In this document: one piece after another, positions 57,439 to 64,000 of the stretch
Numbering within the stretch: position 1 is the first letter of the stretch
Layout: the number at the start of each line of letters is the position of its first letter
Assembly: GCA_032622095.1 (NCBI GenBank)
Contig: CP136061.1
Location: 47,749,797 to 47,813,796 of the forward strand
Direction of reading: 5' to 3'
Length of the DNA stretch: 64,000 nucleotides
From: Siphonodentalium dalli
Taxonomy: Eukaryota > Mollusca > Scaphopoda > Gadilida > Siphonodentaliidae
The notes under the pieces: model-generated
Told to the model about the DNA's origin: nothing
Databases searched by the model: none
What the model saw: the letters and a program-made list of their open reading frames with translations, nothing else
Translations under genes and position numbers: made by a program

Positions 57439-58667
57439 CAGGGTATCCGCGGCTCCTTGAATTCCTTGAAACTCCTTGATTTGGAAAATCAATTTTCCAG
57501 GGCCCTTGAAACCCTTGAATTGAATGCCCACTCCTTGAAAACCCTGGAATTCTATGTAGCCCTTAAACCCAGGTATATCGATTCATCGGGAGTCAATAAA
57601 TATAGATAGTTTAGTTCCGAACGCGTTGTTGGTATATGGGAAGTAACCCCATTTTGAATTTCCGCTGGCGGCGGCAATTATCTCGAGTCAATTGTAATTG
57701 TGTGACCCCCCCAATGAAGCATGGGATGTAACTCCATTTCCCGCAAAACACCAATACTCGCGAGTCTATTTCAATTATGTGACCCCCCTATGAAGTATCA
57801 TAAAATTGAACACGATAAAAAATAGTTCCGAGCTTTTCAAACCCAGGTAGCGTAATTAGTGTATTTTTATTGTATCGGATTGAGGTAATTTGTATATTAT
57901 ATAGACATTCGACATTAGAAACCCGTGTTTTACATAAAAACGTACAAATTAACAAAAACGAAACCGAAACAAAAAAATCACATCCGCTTCCGATGACCTT
58001 CATTTCCTGTTTACGAGTATTTTAAATAACATGCCCGGTGGTAAATGCAAATACCAGACGCAATGGGGCGCCAAATTCAAATGGGTGGAGGCGGTTGAGA
58101 ACAACACATATAACGCTAGATGTCAGTTATGCAAGAAAATATTTGACGTCGCAAACATGGGCGAAAGTGCCCTGGGCTGGTGTCACATGCAAAAAGTTTG
58201 AAGCACCAGAAAAATGACATTGAAATCCAGGGGACTGTACCCATTGCCAGTCTTATGCAGCCAGCACCACAAGCAGCCCAAACTGTCAGTGTCACAGCTG
58301 TTAGATCACTAGTACAACCGTATAGAGGCTACTGCCCACATAAATAAGAAGGAGTCTAATGAGATCCCACCCACCCCCCCCCCCCCCATCCCGCCACCCA
58401 TAGTATCTTATGCGCCACAGGCGCCCGTATAGAGCTAGGCTACTGCCCACATAAATAAGAAGGAGTCTACTGAGATAAAGGCCTAAAAAGCTAAAAATGC
58501 TAAAATTATGGTGGAAAACGTGGTATCACATGTATTAAATGTTCAACAGTTGGTTCCTGGAAACTCCTTGAAAATTGTCGGGGCAGTCCTTGAAAATCCT
58601 TGAATTGACTACTGGAACCTCCTTGAAACTCCTTGAATTCATTCACCAGAAATGGGCAGATACCCTG
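57439..58667. mobile_element. hAT-like element with BED-type zinc finger relic
   Basis: Begins CAGGGTATCC and ends GATACCCTG; TTCAA occurs directly on both sides (57434-57438 and 58668-58672). Sub-terminal CCTTGAATTCCTTGAAACTC repeats are present near both ends. A run of C occurs at about 58374-58387, and GCTACTGCCCACATAAATAA is duplicated at 58328 and 58438. Confidence 0.75.
58031..58351 (+). pseudogene. Frameshifted BED-like zinc finger fragment
   Basis: From ATG the frame reads KYQTQWGAKFKWVEAVENN then TYNARCQLCKKIFDVANMGE and stops at 58199-58201. A frame change near 58190 restores SLKHQKNDIEIQGTVP. The CxxC followed by a KH-type His cluster and the Trp/Phe-rich start fit BED-type zinc fingers that begin hAT-derived proteins. 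No transposase catalytic region follows. Confidence 0.5.
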
Positions 58668-58689
58668 TTCAAGTTAACTGTTCCATGAC

Positions 58690-58865
58690 TGGAGCTTCCT
58701 GAAATTTTGCGAAAACTCTGTGACAATGGCCATAGGGAGCCTCACATATATAAGAGAATACAATGTCCCAACAATAATTACCTTGACCTTGTGAGCTTGT
58801 GTATTCTCTTATATATGCAAGGCTCCCTATGGAAGACTCACATTTAAAAGAGAATGCACTGGCAC
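58690..58865. repeat. Degraded palindromic module related to the piggyBac-like MITE
   Basis: ATAGGGAGCCTCACATATAT then AAGAGAATACA and TATTCTCTTATATATGCAAG face each other; relatives at 14914-15000 and 57297-57330. Confidence 0.6.
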
Positions 58866-60197
58866 AGGATATTTAATGCTACACCAGTGCAGCTCCCGTC
58901 ATGAATAAGTTAATCCTGCGATCTGACCTCTTCAACTTGACATGATACTACAAACAGATCAATTCAATATATTGATGATACATATAATTATGTTGTCTAG
59001 TGGTGGTCGATATGTGTTAGTACAAATAAAAACATCTGTGTTTCCGGTGTCCCGACCAACCTGCCGAAATTGGGCTGACCTGGATATGTTTTCCAAAATT
59101 AAAAAAATTAAATTTATTCATGTAATTGACATGTAAAACACATCTATATCGCTAAATATATACTTTATACTATGTTTATTTTAAGCAGCAATAATTTTAG
59201 ATGGAATTTTAAAAAACAATTTACTTCTATTAAAATACATGTCTATATATATTTGTGGTTGCAGATGAATCCCAATCTCAGAAATAAATCTGTTCTGTTC
59301 TGAGAGTCGCACGGCCAGGTGAAAATGCGATGTCAACGTGATGGCACGGCAGTTGTCTAGACTTTTGCTAACAACGCCAATAGTACATCAATGTTGTCAT
59401 GTACGGTATTGTGCAACATTGTGTCACGGTGCAATGAGCCATGGGAGATAGCACTCTCATGTCCCTTCTTGGAACTCAGATTGCTCTGAACTTTCTGGTG
59501 CATATTCTGGGTATATCGTCAGATATAAAACTAGTTTTCTGTCAGAAACTTATGCAACTGGATACAAAGGTATTGAGAATACCAACTTTTATCTTGGTTT
59601 TAGAATATGGTGCTTTATAAGATGGATGTGGAAAAAAAAAAATTGCCAAAAAAAGAAAATTTCCAACCTGCCTACCTGGATTTTTTTGCTCATGAAATCG
59701 GAAACAGACACGTTTTTTTGGGCCTTAATTAGTGGAGTAGATTAGTAATAAAATTGTTCACTTTGTGACTAAAGCATGAAATTTTACACGTATGTACATA
59801 TTCACATACTTAATGATATTAGATGTGGAGCCGCGCTGAAATTTCACTTTAACCCCTCTTTTTTTTAATTTAAAGAGTGTTTAGTGATTAGATAACTTAT
59901 TAAATGTCGCAATTAATCTTACCATGGAATATGCAATTTAAAATCAGGTATATACAGTAATTATTTTTATGGTGAAATTGGAACTCGCCATTCATAATGG
60001 CCATCAAAATGGCACCGCATGTGGAAAATTTGACATGTTTTAATAATATCTTCTAGATCAGTTTCTGCTGTATGGAACCAATTCGGAAATGTGACTTTGT
60101 TGTGTGATGTTCAAGTTAACTGATCACTTGAGCAATGAAATATGCCATTCGTGGGATGCCAGCCCCTTCCGATCCCTCAATAATTTCAATTTTACAG

Positions 60198-60277
60198 AAC
60201 TTGGTATGAAATTTTACCAAATATCACCATTGGAATTCTAGTCATATTTCAACAAGAAATTAGCAGAACTGTTCAAA
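60198..60277 (+). CDS. TRPA1: Probable TRPA1-like exon 10: S1-S2 loop and start of S2
   Basis: The exon has 80 nt, 1 nt then 26 codons plus 1 nt. The acceptor is CAATTTTACAG and the donor A|GTAAGT. It completes the split Lys codon from exon 9 and encodes TWYEILPNITIGILVIFQQE then ISRTVQ. A hydrophobic stretch followed by a charged segment rich in Gln and Glu fits the start of S2 in TRPA1. Unspliced, the frame stops two codons after the junction, which supports the donor. Support is phase, strong splice sites and plausible position rather than a diagnostic motif, so it is less certain than exons 1-9. I found no convincing exon 11 before the window ends. Confidence 0.6.
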
Positions 60278-61506
60278 GTAAGTGAGGCATACCATTACTC
60301 ATGAATATTTCAACTAAATGGAACCAAAATTGGCCACTTTTATTGTTTCGATCCACCTTAAATGCATCACAATGAGGTGTTTTTAGAAAAAAAATACTCA
60401 GGACCGCTTTCAGAATGTCCCCAAAAGTTGATATTTTCAAATAAATCCCGAACATTATTCTCTGCTTATTCTCTGTTCTTCTGCTGTCAACTGACAACTA
60501 AATGTTCTATTCTGGTTGTCCTAGTACCTTATGCAGCACAACAATTTCATTTTAAATCATGCAGTATGTAATTTTGCCTGAAAACGTCTTATGGGATTCT
60601 GGCCCTGTTTTTGAATGGAAATGAGCAGAACTCTGAAACTGAATTGAGTGGGGTATAACTATGTGCCTAATTTGGCCCAATAACATGTGTAACCATTATA
60701 GATAAGCGGGTGTCAGTCCAGGTAACACTTATATCGTGATAGGCATCCCCACACCTAGCACACTAGAATCAGGGAGAAAAACATTAAATCAACACAGAGA
60801 TGGGATGTTTATTAGCGGCATCAGACTTCGGTGCAAGGGGAGTAATCCAATGTGTTCCACGTGACGCTCTGGTGCAAATATATATGGCAGTAATTGTCAC
60901 AATTTATTCAATTAGAATAATCACTGTAATTATGACTATAGTGCCAGTGACATTTAAATGTGTCATTTGCATTTTTAAGTTTCGGGATATTTAATGAAGA
61001 AATTATTATGAACTGAAACCAATAATTCTATTGAAAAAGTCACAAAATAACAACTTGCCATAAAGTACTGTTTTGCGCCGAAGGAAAACAATCGGTTAGT
61101 GACACAACTGTGGGAAATATAAATCTGCTCAATGCACAAGAGGCCCTTGCCTGGATGTCCAGAATGATGTTACATATGCAGTTATCACCCTTATGTTTAA
61201 TGCGATACAATCGATGTTAAATTTAGGACAGTTATGTTTATAATTAATTAGAGAAAGTCTCAGTGCAGGTCAATGGCATTTGTTGAACTTATTGTCTGAA
61301 CATTTCTTAAGGGAACTACTCGTCAATGAGTATTTATAGTAAAGAAAGGGCTAACTTAAGCAAGGAGAGCCGCAACATGTTGGGTTGAGAAAAAAAAATT
61401 AAACTTGACTTAGTAGAACAAAATGTTATATTTAAAAGCCTAAGAGATAATATGATTAAGAGTGTTTGTGTGTATATGATAAAACATAGAGGTTTATGAG
61501 ATGAGC

Positions 61507-61916
61507 TTAACCCTTTACCCAACAAACCGGCCAAAACCGGCCAAAACCGGCCAAATAAAGCTTCAACAGCCTAAAATATCTTCGGTCTGTCTCAATAGAA
61601 CCATACAAATATGGATATCATTGGAACCGGCTCCTTGATCACATTGTGATAGTTACAGTTATGCCCTGTGCCAATGCATTCTCTTATATATGCGAGTCGA
61701 CCATAGGTCGCCTCGCATATATAAGAGAATGCATTGGCCTAAAACAAATCTTTTTTTAACACTTTTTAACATTTTTTCTTACATTCTTTAACAATTTTAT
61801 AATTTTTAATGTGTTAAGCCAATGCATTCTCTTATATATGCGAGGCGACCTATGGTCGACTCGCATATATAAGAGAATGCATTGGCACAGGGCCGCTCTG
61901 TTTGGTAAAGGGTTAA
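61507..61916 (+). mobile_element. piggyBac-like MITE
   Basis: TTAA at 61507-61510 and 61913-61916. It has three rather than two or fewer ACCGGCCAA repeats near the left end. Right terminus TTTGGTAAAGGG. Confidence 0.87.
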
Positions 61917-61929
61917 TATACTGTTATGC

Positions 61930-62800
61930 ATCAAAAACACTTGTCCATCCGTGTACTGAATTTTGTCCAAGCTTGTATTCATACATTTTTCAGTCAATTT
62001 TTTAAAAACTTGGCACTTATTTAGTACCATGGAAACCTGTTCACCTGCAATTATGAGGTCCGTTCACCTTTTTTTTAATTGAGTTTTCCCAGGTTTTTTA
62101 CTTAGAATTTTTTTTGCAACATTCTTAATTATGTCCAATCTTGTATTCTATGGGAAGCCAAATTGACATTTAATAGATAATTGCGCTTAAGCGCAATAAG
62201 GAATCTCTAATTGCACTTAATCGCAATTAGAGATACCTTATTGTGCTTATAAGTGCAATAAGATATTCCTTATTGTGCTTAAGTGCAATAAGATATACCT
62301 TATAAGTGCAATAAGGAATATTCTTACATCCTGATTGCTCTTAAGCGCAATTAATATCTCCCTCATGAGATCACCCCTCTGCAAATAGTAGAATTATCCT
62401 ATATTTGCTCCACCCATTGTACCATGGACTACACCATTTGAATTATAGGGAGTTTATGTAATGTGGCTAATGCGCAATAAGGAATATTCCCTTATTGCGC
62501 TTAAGCTCAATTATATACTAAATGTCAATTTGGCTTCCCATAATATTCCTACATTTTCCAGTCAATTTAAAAAAAAAACTTGGCACAGCTATTTAGTGCC
62601 ATGGAAACCTGTCCACCTGTGATTATGATATCCGTCTGACTTTTTTGGTGGAGTGAATTTATTGATAAATTATTTCGTCTTAGAAATTTTTCGCAACATA
62701 CATAATTATGTCCGAGCTTGTACTCCTTGTGTTTTTTTTTTCAAAAAAGAAACATATTAAATATGGGTACACTTAATGTAGCCCAGTTGCACTGCAGGGG
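61930..62800 (+). repeat. Two-copy diverged repeat of the 37380 family
   Basis: CTTGTATTCATACATTTTTC, CTTGGCAC and CCATGGAAACCTGTTCACCT recur after a foldback insertion as TTTCCAGTCAATT and CCATGGAAACCTGTCCACCT. Confidence 0.65.
62151..62540. mobile_element. Foldback element built of AATTGCGCTTAAGCGCAATA-type palindromes
   Basis: Ends TGGGAAGCCAAATTGACATT and its complement, between TA dinucleotides. The interior repeats a palindrome (TTGCGCTTAAGCGCAA and variants TTGTGCTTATAAGTGCAA) about six times. It splits one copy of the surrounding repeat. Confidence 0.82.
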
Positions 62801-62929
62801 TATCCTTTGTCCCATTGGGACAGTCCTAGCTCTAATTTTACCTGCAGATTTTTAACTTGTTGTTTTCGTGGCTAACTTTCTACATTCAATATTAATTTAT
62901 GCAATATCAATGAAAACACCTTATATTAC

Positions 62930-63140
62930 TTAAAGGTACTCAATCTGATCAGACGCTCCTAAATTAATATTTCTTTGGCTTCGGGGATAAATAATATTTG
63001 ATTCGAGTCAATGAACCCACCCATCAAAGCTCAGAGTGATCAGATATAGATTTTTGAAGTATGTTAAAATCAAATATTTTTTACCCCGAAGCCAAAGAAA
63101 TAGTAATTTAGGAGCATCTGATCGGATTGAGTACTTTTAA
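62930..63140. repeat. Foldback element (about 210 bp)
   Basis: TTAAAGGTACTCAATCTGAT and TTTCTTTGGCTTCGGGG pair with CCCCGAAGCCAAAGAAA and ATCGGATTGAGTACTTTTAA; arms of about 75 bp flank a 60-bp centre. Confidence 0.87.
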
Positions 63141-63780
63141 CCTTCCAGTTTGTTAAAAACACAAATGCAATAATGTATCAATTGAATTAATTTACTTATT
63201 TTATCATTGTCAGTTATATAAATTTGGGCTTTAATTATCGGCTGATTTACCTATACTAGATAATTGCAGTTGGTTGCATGGACCATTTCCCCCAGCCACT
63301 AGCAGAAAGCCTGCTTAATACTTTAATTGTTTGCATGTTTTTCATAATAAGCTATTCGAGTTTGAAATATAAGAAAGGTACTAAAACTGACCATAAGGCA
63401 AAACAAAATTAATTATCTGTTTCTCAGATATGTGCCTCCTCATAAAAATATGACCCGCAGCAGATGCCTTTTAGGGCAGACCGAAAAATAAATTACAAAT
63501 CATTCTGCCGCGCGGCTTCACAACTCATTGTAAACAATCTCTAATACTACTCGCCATCTTTCTTATCTGTGATAAAAATAAAGTTCTCTTTTTGATTTGT
63601 ATAAACTACGTCAACTTGGGATGTACAACAGACTGTTACATTGAAATTGTCTTCACACTTAATCATGAAAAGTAATTTTTCTCACCCAACAATGTTTTTT
63701 GATCATTCGTGAGTATACACATAAAAACTCCCTGCTCAGAAATTTTTTTTGTAAAAACCTGACTGATGGGTAACTTTGTA

Positions 63781-63970
63781 CAGTGATTCCCTAAATAATC
63801 AACTCCTTAACTACAGCAGGATTTAGTTGGAAATATGGCTTGTTGCCATTCATCAGAAAGCTCTCAGTGAGAGCTTTCCAATGAATGGCAAGCCATATTT
63901 CCGACTAAATCCTGAAAAGTTACCCATAATTCTGCTGTGGTTAAGGAGTCGATTATTTAGGGCATTACTG
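63781..63970 (+). mobile_element. Palindromic MITE near the window end
   Basis: Ends CAGTGATTCCC / GGGCATTACTG with TA flanks. The left arm is shortened (ACTACAGCAGGATTTAG). Confidence 0.87.
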
Positions 63971-64000
63971 TAGGTACTAATAAATATAAAAACCTTTTTG

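Larger units (their letters stand above)
56767..60197 (+). other. Intron 9 (about 3.4 kb)
   Basis: Starts with a 194-bp tandem duplication carrying the exon end and two MITE copies, then a degraded hairpin repeat (57260-57330), a 1229-bp hAT-like element (57439-58667) and another degraded hairpin repeat (58690-58865). 58870-60190 shows no recognisable feature. Confidence 0.55.
909..60277 (+). other. TRPA1: TRPA1-family cation channel gene, internal part (10 exons, both ends outside the window)
   Basis: Ten plus-strand exons with AG/GT borders join with matching phases into about 421 codons without a stop. The product reads as six ankyrin repeats (motif starts near residues 21, 54, 88, 121, 154 and 187), a linker with TPMRKLIRKMP and YEFLDDAY, the pre-S1 segment HPLHIMVASSRVDLLAHPL, a hydrophobic S1 helix (about residues 365-387) and a probable start of S2. 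TRPA1 channels are tetrameric plasma-membrane calcium-permeable channels gated by irritants and temperature; their long ankyrin array is cytosolic and leads into a six-helix channel domain. That order is what is seen here. Family membership is strong. Which TRPA subfamily (TRPA1, basal, painless-like) cannot be settled without the pore. The gene spans over 59 kb here because introns are filled with repeats, the largest about 18.2 and 14.9 kb. Confidence 0.88.
60278..64000 (+). other. Sequence after exon 10 (intron, continues beyond window)
   Basis: 60280-61260 has no recognisable content. 61265-61380 matches the satellite flank (TCTGAACATTTC then AAGGGA). A piggyBac-like MITE, a two-copy diverged repeat (61930-62800) split by a foldback element, a second foldback element (62930-63140) and a palindromic MITE follow. 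No S2-S6 exon found. Confidence 0.5.

Noticed and set aside
59264-59330. Acceptor-like GTGGTTGCAG as exon start
   Set aside because: In the phase required by exon 9 it meets a stop codon at once.

Overview
This window is animal nuclear DNA: AT-rich, intron-dominated and crowded with transposable elements and tandem repeats. The only gene I can assemble is one plus-strand ion-channel gene of the TRPA1 family. Ten exons (909 to 60277) join in a consistent reading phase into about 421 residues. These are six consecutive ankyrin repeats at 33-34 residue spacing, the linker typical of TRPA1 (motif TPMRKLIRKMP, then HPLHIMV), the first membrane helix S1 and probably the start of S2. The 5' end (more ankyrin repeats) and 3' end (S2-S6, pore, C-terminus) lie outside the window. 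Repeat types common in molluscs (GGGAGATAACTC, GACCTTGACCTTGAC, CCGTCCGTCCGTC) suggest a lophotrochozoan, perhaps a mollusc; this is inference.

Layout. 1-908: 5' intron with a piggyBac-like MITE end and a palindromic MITE half. 909-1016: exon 1. 1017-11740: intron with hAT-like, foldback and retroelement-like remnants. 11741-11829: exon 2. 14098-14244: exon 3, which has a duplicated acceptor upstream and runs directly into a 41-bp minisatellite made from its own 3' end and donor site. 15201-16339: 23-bp minisatellite. 18045-18156: exon 4, with a duplicated donor. 19746-31958: a 12.2-kb satellite of 88/80-bp units inside intron 4. 33083-33219, 34172-34335 and 35590-35748: exons 5-7. 35749-53917: an 18-kb intron holding hAT-like and piggyBac-like elements, a long array of small hairpins (CCTAAGCGTAGG), a 290-bp direct repeat pair about 9.3 kb apart, and three head-to-tail Helitron-like elements (51495-53473). 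53918-54015: exon 8. 55521-56596: an 81-bp tandem array copying the 3' splice site and start of exon 9, itself broken by a 612-bp insertion. 56597-56766: exon 9, whose end is duplicated downstream. 60198-60277: probable exon 10. 60278-64000: intron with foldback elements.

The most unusual signal is that tandem duplications repeatedly coincide with splice junctions of this gene: exon 3 acceptor and donor, exon 4 donor, exon 9 acceptor and donor. At least one, the exon 9 acceptor at 56515/56516, would give an in-frame 27-residue insertion before S1. The other main signals are the giant GATA-motif-rich intronic satellite with higher-order structure, the precisely joined Helitron trimer, and 13 copies of a nearly perfectly palindromic TA-flanked MITE inside one transcription unit. 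No prokaryotic genes, rRNA, tRNA or CRISPR array are supported.
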